DNA of 64,000 nucleotides from Polaromonas sp. (GTDB taxonomy: Bacteria; Pseudomonadota; Gammaproteobacteria; Burkholderiales; Burkholderiaceae_C), in assembly GCA_013297865.1 (NCBI GenBank), contig JAAFIP010000001.1, forward strand, positions 248,001 through 312,000. The letters are read 5' to 3'. A program made the translations under genes and the position numbers. This document shows positions 53,006 through 60,986 of this stretch, in pieces. Under the pieces are notes generated by a model. The model was given only the letters and a program-made list of their open reading frames with translations. It was not told the origin of the DNA and searched no databases. Within the stretch, counting starts at the first letter, position 1, and every line of letters starts with the position of its first letter.

Positions 53006-53752
53006 TCAAGTCGCATCCTGAAACGCCTGAGACCGCAAAGTAATCACCAAGGTGTCTCGGTGGGCGTTGTCAGCGGTCGGTTGAATCGGCGTGGTTTCGT
53101 GGATCACGCGCGCGTCGTCCAGCAGCAGCACGCTCCAGGGCTCGGTCAGGGTAAAGCGCTGGCCGCCTGGCCCTTGGGCGTCAAACACGCGTGTCTCGCC
53201 GCCCTTCACGCCCTCACGCGCCACCAGAAACACGGCCACCAGGTCTACGCCGTCGCGGTGCGCACCCTCGGGCGTGGGCCGGCCAATGCCGCCTTCGGTG
53301 TCGATGCGAAACTGGTGCGCCTCGCTATACCAAGGCTGCGGCGCGCGCAGCTGGTCTGCCAGGCTGCCCATCCAGCGCAGCAGCGCGGTCCATGCGGGTG
53401 TGTGCGTAGTTGGCTCGATAGGCTCAAACCAGCGCTCCATGCCGCCGTGCAGCGCGTTGTATTCCAGCGGCTGCCAGTGCGCGCGGTGCGCCATGGGCTG
53501 CACACCCTGCGCGCCAATCACATAGCTGGCATGGCGGCGTTTGCGGTATTTGCCGCCGTCTTTGAGGTAAGCGTCGGGCGACAAGCGGCTCCAGCTCATC
53601 CCCAGCGTGTGCAACTGCTGCAGATCGCACCCCGCCAGTTGCGCGACATCTGTTGCAGGCAGCAACGCAAAGCCCTGTTGCATCAGCGCGGGTAGCAAGG
53701 TGGCAGGATGGGTATAGGGCGGGACAAAGCCCGTGACTGACGATGTGGACAT
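53006..53752 (-). CDS. 2-oxoglutarate/Fe(II) dioxygenase family protein
   Basis: A 248-aa protein of the 2OG-Fe_Oxy_2 type that includes free-amino-acid hydroxylases such as isoleucine dioxygenase. Iron ligands are probably HRDGVD (His-X-Asp) and the distal His in DDARVIHETTPI; the later Arg is in NAHRDTLVITLR. GGKYRKRRHASYVI is another family block. Start 53752 (MSTSSVTGF) is preferred over 53764; no strong ribosome site decides. The neighbour encodes a hydroxyamino-acid-type dehydratase, so the pair may form and degrade a hydroxylated amino acid. Confidence 0.8.
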   Translation of the reverse strand: MSTSSVTGFVPPYTHPATLLPALMQQGFALLPATDVAQLAGCDLQQLHTLGMSWSRLSPDAYLKDGGKYRKRRHASYVIGAQGVQPMAHRAHWQPLEYNALHGGMERWFEPIEPTTHTPAWTALLRWMGSLADQLRAPQPWYSEAHQFRIDTEGGIGRPTPEGAHRDGVDLVAVFLVAREGVKGGETRVFDAQGPGGQRFTLTEPWSVLLLDDARVIHETTPIQPTADNAHRDTLVITLRSQAFQDAT

Positions 53753-53862
53753 GGTTAAAAGCATAAACCGCTTTCACCAAACCCCAACATCACAGTTGGG
53801 CTTTATTTGCACCAATACAGCACCTTGCGCAGTGATCGGCCAGCACGAACTGTTACCCCAAT

Positions 53863-53930
53863 TGCTACAAAATATATAGCTGCTCCCGCGATATTCTATT
53901 GACCTTGCGGCCATTTCTTTATGCAAAATA
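53863..53930 (-). repeat. Interspersed core repeat R11, left of the GFA gene
   Basis: Core ATAGCTGCTCCCGCGATATT at 53876-53895 followed by CTATTGACCTTGCGGCC. Exact core match, same orientation as copy R12 on the other side of the GFA gene. Confidence 0.92.
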
Positions 53931-53956
53931 CACTCAAAGCTGGTTCCAAACCAGGC

Positions 53957-54352
53957 TCAGACATCGTGAGGGTTATGAATACCCCACCACTTGGGCCGTT
54001 TGCCAGTGTAGGAGTGATACTCTGGTGCCAGTTCCTGCCGGTTGGGTGCATCGAATGTGCCCACTGTCAGCGCCAACGTGGGTTTGTCATCGATAGCCCC
54101 CAGCGTGCTGCCGCACACCGGGCAGAACGCGCGACTGGACCATGCGGACGAGCGCCACTGCGATGGCGCACCGCCCGGCCCTGTCCATGAAACCTGCTCT
54201 TTGGCAAACTCCACCCACATTTGCGTGAGCGCGCCGGAGTGCCTTTGGCATTGCCTGCACGAACAGGTGTGCGGCCTGAGCGCAGGCCCTTGTGCAACAA
54301 AGCGGATGTTTCCGCACAAACAACCGCCTTCGTAGACTTTCTGCTTGGCCAT
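53957..54352 (-). CDS. GFA (glutathione-dependent formaldehyde-activating/CENP-V) family protein
   Basis: A 131-aa zinc-binding protein. Cys motifs YEGGCLCGNIRF, CSCRQCQRHSG and FCPVCGS are the family ligands, and KWWGIHNPHDV is near the end. The family includes glutathione-hydroxymethyl synthases and proteins of unknown role. The gene and its flanks are bracketed by repeat copies R11 and R12 in the same orientation, about 540 bp apart, so it could be lost by recombination between them. Confidence 0.88.
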   Translation of the reverse strand: MAKQKVYEGGCLCGNIRFVAQGPALRPHTCSCRQCQRHSGALTQMWVEFAKEQVSWTGPGGAPSQWRSSAWSSRAFCPVCGSTLGAIDDKPTLALTVGTFDAPNRQELAPEYHSYTGKRPKWWGIHNPHDV

Positions 54353-54399
54353 CTTGAACCCTCATGATCTGTTGGTGGTGGATCCGCAGGACTATGCAA

Positions 54400-54458
54400 C
54401 CACTATCAATAACATAGCTGCTCCCGCGATATTCTATTGGGCTGCAGCCCTAAAACAC
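54400..54458 (-). repeat. Interspersed core repeat R12, right of the GFA gene
   Basis: Core ATAGCTGCTCCCGCGATATT at 54414-54433, followed by CTATTGGGCTGCAGCCC. Exact core match. Confidence 0.92.
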
Positions 54459-54481
54459 CACAAAAGCAGCTGTCAGTTATC

Positions 54482-56581
54482 TCAAAATGTAGCCTGCAGT
54501 CCTGCCTTGAGGCTGCGCCCTGGCAAGGGGGACTTGCCAGGCGCGGACTGGGTCAGGATGGAGGTGGCGCTGTAGGCCAGCTTGTCTGCCGCGTTTTCCA
54601 GCCGTGCAAACCACAGCAAGCTGGCGTTTTGCGCTTTCATGCGGTAGGTCAATGCCGCATTCCACAGCGTATAGGCGCTGGTGGTGTTGTCGCGCGGCTT
54701 GGCGTAGTGGTCAAAACCGCCGCGCACGCTCCACGCGCCCAGTGCCCACACCAAGGTGGCGCCCAGGCGCACGGGCGCGATGCGTGGCAAGCTGGCCCCT
54801 GTATCGGTGTTGACCGCGCGCACCGTGTCGGCGCGCCACTGCATGTCCAGCGTGCCGCCCTTGTCCAGCAGCCGCCAGTTGCCCGACGCCTCCAGGCCGC
54901 GAAACCGCGCTGGCACCTGGCGGTAGGCAAACTCGGGCAAGATTTCTTCACCGCTGCCGTCGGCTATGCCATCGCCATCTGCATCCACAGGATTGGTTTC
55001 ACCATCAAGCCCGCGCGAGTTGCCTGTGGCGTCCAGCAGGATGTAGTTTTTAAACCGGCTCACAAATGCATTGAGCTGCAGGGTGTTGGCACCGCTTTTC
55101 CATTGCGCGCCCACATCCACGCTGGTGGACTTTTCCTTGGCTAGGGCAGCGTTGCCCAGCTCGTAGGCTGCGGTGGCGATATGCGGGCCGTCGGCAAACA
55201 GTTCATAGTCTTTGGGCGCGCGCTGCGTGAGGGCCAGGTTGCTGGTGAGCTGCCATTGGGGGCTGAGCTTGAACAGGCCGCCCAGGGCGTAGCTGGCAGG
55301 CTTGAACGAGCGTGTGCCTGGCACAAAGCGGGCGACATCCGGGTTGCCAAACGACTGCACCTTGACACTCTCCAGGCGCGCCCCCAGGCTGATCTTGCCC
55401 CAGCTGAAGCTGGCCTCTTCGTAGGCAAATGCAGCGGCTTGCCGGGTTTGGCTGAATGGCGCAAAGGCCTCTTCGCCGTTGGCAGAAAAGTTGTTTTTCT
55501 CTGCCTGCAGCCCTAGCACCCCTTCGACCGGGCCCAGCTTGGCGTGCCGCGCCTCCAGGCGCAGGTCATTGCCCTTGTTTTTGAACACCGTGCCCACCTC
55601 AGCACCTTCCAGCTCGGTGTGCTGGTAATCGGTGCGGCTGAGCTGGCCCTTGAGGGACTGCAGCCAGCCGTCCAGCCTGACCTCGCCTTCCAGGGCCAGG
55701 CGCTCGGAGCGCATGTCAATCGTCACCTCATCTTCGGCCACAGTGCCGTAATTGGTCTTGAAGCTCGACAGCGCTGCGCCCAGATACCCGCGGTCAAAAA
55801 ACACCGAGCCGCCCAGCGCACCGCCGCGGGTGTCTGCCGCGGAGTTGCATATTTTGCGCTGCAGCCTGGGCGTGCCGCCTTTGCTGCAGGCCAGATCGGC
55901 AGGCACCGCCACGTCCTCGCTGGAGCGTGAAAACACATCTGCGTGCAAGGCAAACTGCTTATTGCCGCCTTCGAGCAGGAAGGCACCGTTTTTGCCGTTG
56001 TTGCCGCTGGAAAAACCCGCGTCCACCTTGCCCACAATACCCTCTACTGCAGCACGGGGAATGCGGTTGTCAATCACGTTGACCACACCACCCACCGCAC
56101 TGCCACCATACAGCAGCGCGCCGGGGCCGCGCAGCACCTCCACGCGCTCTATGGCAATAGGATCAATCGGTACAGCATGGTCAAAGCTCAAGCCCGAGGC
56201 GTCAATGCTGGCACCTGAATTGCTCAGCACACGCACACGGTCGCCGTCCAGACCACGAATGATGGGGCGGCTGGCGTTAGGGCCAAAGTAAGTGCTGCTG
56301 ACACCGGGGGTGTTGGCCAGGGTCTCTCCCAGGGTGCTTTGCTGGCGCAGCAGCAGGCCGGTGCCAGAGTAGCTGCTGGTGGGGGCGATCAGGTCGCTGC
56401 TGCCCAAAGGGTTGGCCGTGATGGTGACTTCCTTGAGCCTGGGGCTGGAGTCGGGCGCTGCTGCTGCAGATGGCGGCGGCGTTTGGGCAGGGGTTTGTAC
56501 GGGAGCTTGGGCCAAGGCGTGCAAGGCCCACGGGCAAGCCAGTGCAGCAGCAAGGGCGCTGCGGGGAAAAGATGGATTCAT
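54482..56581 (-). CDS. TonB-dependent outer-membrane receptor, ZnuD-like
   Basis: A 699-aa receptor with signal peptide (SALAAALACPWALHALAQA). The TonB box region is PRLKEVTITANP, followed by the plug (GETLANTPGVSSTYFGPNASRPIIRGLDGDRVRVLSNSG, VLRGPGALLYGGSAVGGVVNV) and a beta-barrel ending LKAGLQATF with terminal Phe. FDHAVPIDPIAIERVEVLRGP is reminiscent of zinc receptor ZnuD. Start 56581 gives the signal peptide; a longer frame to 56749 is not supported. Last gene of a six-gene minus-strand locus pointing to metal, probably zinc, uptake. The ligand is an inference. Confidence 0.88.
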   Translation of the reverse strand: MNPSFPRSALAAALACPWALHALAQAPVQTPAQTPPPSAAAAPDSSPRLKEVTITANPLGSSDLIAPTSSYSGTGLLLRQQSTLGETLANTPGVSSTYFGPNASRPIIRGLDGDRVRVLSNSGASIDASGLSFDHAVPIDPIAIERVEVLRGPGALLYGGSAVGGVVNVIDNRIPRAAVEGIVGKVDAGFSSGNNGKNGAFLLEGGNKQFALHADVFSRSSEDVAVPADLACSKGGTPRLQRKICNSAADTRGGALGGSVFFDRGYLGAALSSFKTNYGTVAEDEVTIDMRSERLALEGEVRLDGWLQSLKGQLSRTDYQHTELEGAEVGTVFKNKGNDLRLEARHAKLGPVEGVLGLQAEKNNFSANGEEAFAPFSQTRQAAAFAYEEASFSWGKISLGARLESVKVQSFGNPDVARFVPGTRSFKPASYALGGLFKLSPQWQLTSNLALTQRAPKDYELFADGPHIATAAYELGNAALAKEKSTSVDVGAQWKSGANTLQLNAFVSRFKNYILLDATGNSRGLDGETNPVDADGDGIADGSGEEILPEFAYRQVPARFRGLEASGNWRLLDKGGTLDMQWRADTVRAVNTDTGASLPRIAPVRLGATLVWALGAWSVRGGFDHYAKPRDNTTSAYTLWNAALTYRMKAQNASLLWFARLENAADKLAYSATSILTQSAPGKSPLPGRSLKAGLQATF

Positions 56582-56660
56582 AGGATTCTCTTTGAAATGC
56601 GAAAACAGCCGTGGCGCAGCGCACATCACATGCGCTGCGCACAGCACGGACAAGGCAGGT

Positions 56661-57125
56661 TCAAAGAGACTGGGGTGGGCCGCGCGCCTCAAACAGCGCA
56701 GCTGCGCGGGCGGTGGAGGTGATTTGCGAGAACGCAATCCATAGCGCATTCAAGGGCGCTGGCAGCAAGGCCTGCTGCGCAAAGACCACTGCGTCAGAGC
56801 TCGTCTGCGCGTCCATGAGGCGGCAGCTGGACTCATCATCGTGCTGGGCAAACAGCGCGCTGAGCCAGCCATGGTCGCAGTCACTGGCATGGTGCTGTCC
56901 GTGGGTATGCGGCGGTGCATCAGCGCTGCTCTCAGCCGGCCGATGTGCAGGCAGATGCGCCTGCTCAGCAAACAGCGCGTAGCCCGAGCTGGTCAGCGGG
57001 CTGTGCAGGCTGCGGTGCATCAACCCCAGGGTCTGTGACATCACCAGCGCCGCCAGCAAGGCCAGCACGCAGCTGCGCAAGCCGTACTGAGCCTGACGGG
57101 CAAGATGTGGGATGGTCAGCGCCAT
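56661..57125 (-). CDS. DUF2946-like exported/membrane protein with His-rich segment
   Basis: A 154-aa protein: N-terminal hydrophobic segment (SCVLALLAALVMSQTLGLMHRSLH), then a His-rich stretch APPHTHGQHHASDCDHGW, then CRLMDAQTSSDAVVFAQQALL. DUF2946 proteins occur next to metal-receptor genes and have such His/Cys clusters, which could bind zinc or copper. It lies 15 nt after the DUF3299 gene and 80 nt before the TonB receptor gene. Confidence 0.75.
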   Translation of the reverse strand: MALTIPHLARQAQYGLRSCVLALLAALVMSQTLGLMHRSLHSPLTSSGYALFAEQAHLPAHRPAESSADAPPHTHGQHHASDCDHGWLSALFAQHDDESSCRLMDAQTSSDAVVFAQQALLPAPLNALWIAFSQITSTARAAALFEARGPPQSL

Positions 57126-57140
57126 GGGGCGTGTGGTGCT

Positions 57141-57698
57141 TTACTTGGCTGGCGCCGCATCGGTGATGCGGTAATACAGGCCGTAGGGATCGTCGTTCAG
57201 CACGGCAAACTTGCCCTCCACCACGACGGGCTCCAGCGTGTATTTGATCGGGGTCTTGGTGCGCACCTCAATCATGCTCTCCGGCCCGCCCGGCAGGCAG
57301 AAGCTACAGCTCATGGGCACGGAGGTGAGCAAAAAGTGGCGCTGCTTGTCGCCAGGCTCCAACGGCATCATGAAGCCCTGGACTTTCTGGGTTTTCTGGT
57401 TCAGCGCCATTTGTGACATGTTGAACACCGGGGTGATTTTGTTTTTTACCGTCTGGGTTTTCAGATCGGTCAGCACACTCCAGGGCACCACATCGGCACG
57501 GTCGACCAAGGGCGCAAAAGGGCTGTTGGGGCTGTGCACCCCCGCGCCCTGGCCAGCAGGCACGGCGGGCGCTGCACTGGCTGCTGGGGGCGTGCCGCCC
57601 GTGGCAGGCTTGGCCCCCGCCACTGGCGGGCTGAGCTGGGCGCTGGCCATGAAGGAGGCCAGCAGGCTGGCGCACAGCAGGAGAGATTTAGTGTTCAT
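57141..57698 (-). CDS. DUF3299 family exported protein
   Basis: A 185-aa protein with a signal peptide (MNTKSLLLCASLLASFMASA), an Ala/Pro-rich linker and a DUF3299 domain: VPWSVLTDLKTQTVKNKITPVF, GFMMPLEPGDKQRHFLLTSVPMSCSFCLPGG with a CxxC pair, and DPYGLYYRITDA. In Pseudomonas aeruginosa the DUF3299 protein PA4066 is in a zinc-starvation operon with a MacB-like ABC pair (PA4063-PA4066), as I recall. The same combination is here. Overlaps the upstream small gene by 11 nt. Confidence 0.85.
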   Translation of the reverse strand: MNTKSLLLCASLLASFMASAQLSPPVAGAKPATGGTPPAASAAPAVPAGQGAGVHSPNSPFAPLVDRADVVPWSVLTDLKTQTVKNKITPVFNMSQMALNQKTQKVQGFMMPLEPGDKQRHFLLTSVPMSCSFCLPGGPESMIEVRTKTPIKYTLEPVVVEGKFAVLNDDPYGLYYRITDAAPAK

Positions 57699-57957
57699 GT
57701 TTCATTCCACAGTATTTGCCAATACCTAGACCTTTGCAGGCGGCCTGCAGTTCCTTGAGGCAGACGTCTTCCTTCTTACCCGACTCCAGGCACTTGGCCG
57801 CTGCCTCATGGGCCGCCGCCATCGCGCGGTGGCGCGTGATGTCCTGCTTCTTTTCTGCATCAGTGTGCGTTGTAGAAACAGCAGCCGCTCCTGTAACCAT
57901 GACAAGGGTTAGCATAACAAAGGCCAGTATCGACTTTCCATTCCACAACATACGCAT
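57688..57957 (-). CDS. Small periplasmic Cys/His protein
   Basis: An 89-aa protein with a signal peptide (SILAFVMLTLVMVTGAAAVS). The mature part is helical and carries four Cys (AAKCLES, DVCLKE, AACKGL, KYCGM) and a His tail KHEH. These may bind metal or form two disulfides. ATG 57957 is chosen because GAGGTG lies 4-5 nt upstream; GTG 57963 is an alternative. It overlaps the DUF3299 start and nearly abuts the permease stop. I recognise no family; the context suggests a metal-handling role. Confidence 0.75.
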   Translation of the reverse strand: MRMLWNGKSILAFVMLTLVMVTGAAAVSTTHTDAEKKQDITRHRAMAAAHEAAAKCLESGKKEDVCLKELQAACKGLGIGKYCGMKHEH

Positions 57958-57959
57958 AG

Positions 57960-59171
57960 TCACCTCGATTGCAAGATTTTCAATACATCCAGACGGTAGG
58001 CTGCGGCCACGGGCAGCAGTGCGGCCAGCAGCGCCAGCAGGACCGCGCCCGCCAGTACCCAGCCCTGCTCAGGCAGCCAGATCCAGGCCGTCACGGGCAG
58101 CGACTTATCCGCAGCCAGCATATAGCCTACCAGAGCTGTCAAGCCATGGCCCAGCATCAGCCCCAAAACCCCACCCGCGAGCGTGAGTATCAGGGCCTGC
58201 CACACCAGCACCCCCGCCACGCGTGCCGGGCTGGCCCCCAGCATGCGCAGCATGGCCCAGTCGGCCTGGCGCTCGCGCAGCGCGTTCCACAGCGCAATCA
58301 GCAGGCTCACAGTGGCAATCAGCAGCAGCACCGCCGCAAAGCCACGCAGCACATCAGCCCCTACCCCCAGCATGCGAAACAGCCGCGTCATCTCGATGGC
58401 GGGCGCTGCAGCCTGCATCTCCGTAGTGGTGTTGACAAAGCGCGGAAAGCTCACTGCCGCCAAGGGAGAGGTGTACTGAATCAGCGCCATCGTCACCTCG
58501 CGCGCCTCCTCCAAAGCCTCTTGGTCCGAGGCGTCGAGTGCGGTAGCCTTTTCATGCACCTGCCAGACCGACTCGGTGGCGGTAAGGATCAGCCGGTCAA
58601 GCACGCAGTCACATTTTTGCAGTGTGCCCACCAATGTATACGGCGCCTCGCCATGGGAATGGCCTTTGTCGCCCAAGCCGTGGTTGCCAACAAAGCTGCT
58701 GCCAGGGGCCAAGCCCTGACCTGCCATGGCCTGGGCCGCCGTGTGCCCCGCCACCGCCTGCATCGGCGCAGACCAGATCTGGCCCTTGCCCATCCTGGCA
58801 CTGTAGAGGTTGATGTAATCCACTGTGGTGCCCACAATGCGATAGCCCGCAAAGCTGTCGCCCAGGCTCAGCGGAATCAGCGTTTTGACCTGCGGATTTT
58901 TTGCCAGCTCGCGCACCTCTGACAGCGGGATATTGCCCGACGGCACATCGATATGAAACACCCCCGCCAGGATCAGCTGCAGCGGGCTGCCCTTGGCACC
59001 CACCACCACATCAATGCCCTGCAGGTCGCGCTCAAACGAAGCCTGGACCTGGTGCTGCACCAGCAGCAGAAAGTTAATCGACGCCAGGCCCAGTGCCAAC
59101 AGCAGCACATTGAGCAGTGCAGCCAGCGGCCGTGCTGCCACATACCGCCAGGCTAACGCTACGCTTTTCAT
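57960..59171 (-). CDS. ABC transporter permease, FtsX/MacB-like
   Basis: A 403-aa inner-membrane protein with one N-terminal helix (LNVLLLALGLASINFLLLVQ), a large periplasmic domain and three C-terminal helices, the FtsX/MacB layout. The periplasmic domain has an unusual HSHGEAP and CDCVLD that could bind metal. ATGA overlap with the ATPase gene. The start codon ATG is formed at the end of repeat copy R13 (CTATG). A homologue of the zinc-starvation-induced PA4065 type is inferred. Confidence 0.87.
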   Translation of the reverse strand: MKSVALAWRYVAARPLAALLNVLLLALGLASINFLLLVQHQVQASFERDLQGIDVVVGAKGSPLQLILAGVFHIDVPSGNIPLSEVRELAKNPQVKTLIPLSLGDSFAGYRIVGTTVDYINLYSARMGKGQIWSAPMQAVAGHTAAQAMAGQGLAPGSSFVGNHGLGDKGHSHGEAPYTLVGTLQKCDCVLDRLILTATESVWQVHEKATALDASDQEALEEAREVTMALIQYTSPLAAVSFPRFVNTTTEMQAAAPAIEMTRLFRMLGVGADVLRGFAAVLLLIATVSLLIALWNALRERQADWAMLRMLGASPARVAGVLVWQALILTLAGGVLGLMLGHGLTALVGYMLAADKSLPVTAWIWLPEQGWVLAGAVLLALLAALLPVAAAYRLDVLKILQSR

Positions 59172-59224
59172 AGCTGCCCCCGCGATATTCTATTGACTTG
59201 CAGGCCTTTTTTATCTAAAAAATG
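59162..59224 (-). repeat. Interspersed core repeat R13, at the ATPase/permease junction
   Basis: Core variant ATAGCTGCCCCCGCGATATT at 59170-59189, followed by CTATTGACTTGCAGGCC. On the gene strand it encodes the ATPase C-terminus (LQVNRISRGQL), its stop TGA and the A-T-G of the permease start. Confidence 0.9.
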
Positions 59225-59836
59225 GGGCTCCAGAATGCCCTGCACACGCGCGTCATGTGTGGCCACCACCAGCGTGGCATCGCAGCGCTGCGCGGCCTGC
59301 GCCAGCAGCGTGATGGCGCTGTGGGCCGCCTCGTCGTCCAGGCTGGCGGTAGGCTCGTCCGCCAAAATTACCTTGGGCCGCATCAGCACCGAGCGCGCCA
59401 GCGCCACGCGCTGCGCCTGCCCACCCGACAGCGCCTGCGGCTTGCGCGCAGCCAGGTCGGCCACGCCCAGCGCGTCCAGGCTGTGCATGATCTGCGCCTT
59501 GTCCACCGGCTGGGCGGTTGCAAAATAGGCCAGGGCCAGGTTGTCAAACACCGTCAGCGCATCGCTCAGATGCAGCCGCTGCGGCAAAAAGCCCAGTGTG
59601 CGCCCGCGCCAGGCGTCGCGCTGCGCCGCGTTCAAAGCCGCCGGGTTTTGCCCCGCCACATCCACACTGCCGCTGCCCGCCACCAGCAGGCCCGCGCACA
59701 GCGCCAGCAGGGTGGACTTGCCGCTGCCCGAGTTGCCCTGCAGCACCAGCGCCGCGCCCTGGGGCACGCTCATGTCGTCAAACGTGAGGGCCGCGCCTTG
59801 CGGATAGCTAAAGCTCAATTGCGTGGTGTGGATCAT
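59168..59836 (-). CDS. ABC transporter ATPase, LolD/MacB-like
   Basis: A 222-aa nucleotide-binding protein: Walker A GNSGSGKSTLLALC, signature LSGGQAQRVALARSV, Walker B VILADEPTASLDDEA, and FLPQRLHLSDALTVFDNLAL after the Q-loop. It energises the neighbouring permease. The last 15 residues and stop codon are encoded by repeat copy R13, so the original C-terminus has been replaced. It is the first gene of the locus. Upstream is a short AT-rich region with a possible metal-regulator site. Confidence 0.9.
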   Translation of the reverse strand: MIHTTQLSFSYPQGAALTFDDMSVPQGAALVLQGNSGSGKSTLLALCAGLLVAGSGSVDVAGQNPAALNAAQRDAWRGRTLGFLPQRLHLSDALTVFDNLALAYFATAQPVDKAQIMHSLDALGVADLAARKPQALSGGQAQRVALARSVLMRPKVILADEPTASLDDEAAHSAITLLAQAAQRCDATLVVATHDARVQGILEPHFLDKKGLQVNRISRGQL

Positions 59837-59873
59837 GAAACAATACTGCGCGCCGATAAATATTCAAACATGC

Positions 59874-59885
59874 TGATTATTATCA
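59874..59885. promoter_or_regulatory. AT-rich partial dyad, possible Fur/Zur-type site
   Basis: TGATTATTATCA is an imperfect dyad containing ATTATC, a half-site of Fur-family boxes. It lies 38 nt upstream of the ABC ATPase start and about 75 nt from the divergent gene. The match to any Zur consensus is weak. Confidence 0.3.
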
Positions 59886-59959
59886 CCCCAGGGCTTGCGT
59901 CCACACTGGTGCAGACCCACGCGATGTAAACCTCTGTGTCAAATGCTAAGCTATCGCCC

Positions 59960-60937
59960 ATGAATCCTTCCACCACCCTGCTGCGCACCCACCAATTTTC
60001 TGCCCTGCAGCCCGGCCCTAGGCTCATCGTGCTGGGCGCTGTGCACGGCAACGAGACAGCGGGCACGCAGGGCATCACGCGGGTGCTGGCCGAGCTGGAC
60101 GCAGGCCGCCTGCAGATCGTGCGCGGTGCTGTGACGCTGCTGCCCATCACCAATCCGCTGGCGTACACCAAAGGGCAGCGCATGGGTGATCGCAACCTGA
60201 ACCGCAACCTCTACCCCAACACCACTCCGCAAGACTACGAAGACCGCATTGCCAATGTGCTGTGCCCCCTGCTCTCAGCCCACGATGTGCTGCTGGATCT
60301 GCATTCGTTTCACACCGCAGGCCAGCCCTTTGCCATGGTGGGGCCGCAGGACAACACCGATGCGCTGGAGCCCTTTGCCCACGCTGCCCAAGAGGAGGCC
60401 CTGGCCCTGCGTCTGGGCCCGCAGCGCATTGTCGAGGGCTGGCTCAGCACCTATGCCGACGGCGTGAAAAAGCGCCTGCAGCGCACCGCGCCCAGCGAGC
60501 GCGCCCACCTGCTGAGCACCGATCCGCGCTATGGCGTGGGCACCACCGAATACATGCGCACTCAGGGCGGCTGGGGTATCACGCTGGAGTGTGGCCAGCA
60601 TGCCGACCCAGCAGCGCCCGAGGTGGCCTACCAAGCCATTGTCAACACCCTGGCCCATCTACAGCTGATCGATGCGCCACCGCCTGCTGCGCGCACCGAC
60701 ACTTTGCTGCTGAAGTTAATGGAAGTGACCGACCGGCTGCATGCGGATGACCAATTTGCCAAGCCCTGGGCCAGCTACGACCCGCTGCAGCGCGGCGAGC
60801 TGATCGGCACGCGCCACGACGGCACGCCCATTCTTGCGCCGCAGGACGGCTTTATCGTGTTTCCGAACCCGGCTGCGTTCGCAGGCAATGAGTGGTTTTA
60901 TTTTGCGCAGGCCAGCGCGAGAAAGCTGCGTGCCTGA
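59960..60937 (+). CDS. Succinylglutamate desuccinylase/aspartoacylase family protein
   Basis: A 325-aa zinc carboxypeptidase-fold enzyme: first zinc motif GAVHGNETAGTQ (His-X2-Glu), DLHSF with the third ligand, and GDRNLNRNLYP for substrate binding. Members deacylate N-acyl amino acids. ATG 59960 is preferred; a GTG at 59936 is in frame and neither has a clear ribosome site. It is divergent from the metal ABC locus and convergent with msrA. Substrate unknown. Confidence 0.87.
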   Translation: MNPSTTLLRTHQFSALQPGPRLIVLGAVHGNETAGTQGITRVLAELDAGRLQIVRGAVTLLPITNPLAYTKGQRMGDRNLNRNLYPNTTPQDYEDRIANVLCPLLSAHDVLLDLHSFHTAGQPFAMVGPQDNTDALEPFAHAAQEEALALRLGPQRIVEGWLSTYADGVKKRLQRTAPSERAHLLSTDPRYGVGTTEYMRTQGGWGITLECGQHADPAAPEVAYQAIVNTLAHLQLIDAPPPAARTDTLLLKLMEVTDRLHADDQFAKPWASYDPLQRGELIGTRHDGTPILAPQDGFIVFPNPAAFAGNEWFYFAQASARKLRA

Positions 60938-60943
60938 AGCCTA

Positions 60944-60960
60944 GCCCAAGCGCCTTGGGC
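60944..60960. terminator. Hairpin between convergent genes
   Basis: GCCCAAG-CGC-CTTGGGC is a perfect 7-bp stem located 6 nt after the aspartoacylase-like stop and 27 nt from the convergent msrA stop. It lacks a T run, so termination is uncertain. Confidence 0.45.
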
Positions 60961-60986
60961 ACGCTCAGACACTACGGTTTTTGTAG

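Noticed and set aside
54437-55144. 235-codon plus-strand frame
   Set aside because: It is antisense to the TonB receptor C-terminal barrel and has no domain or ribosome site.
59850-59890. Clear Zur box upstream of the metal locus
   Set aside because: Only a partial AT-rich dyad is visible; it does not match the usual GTTATA-type palindrome well enough to be claimed.
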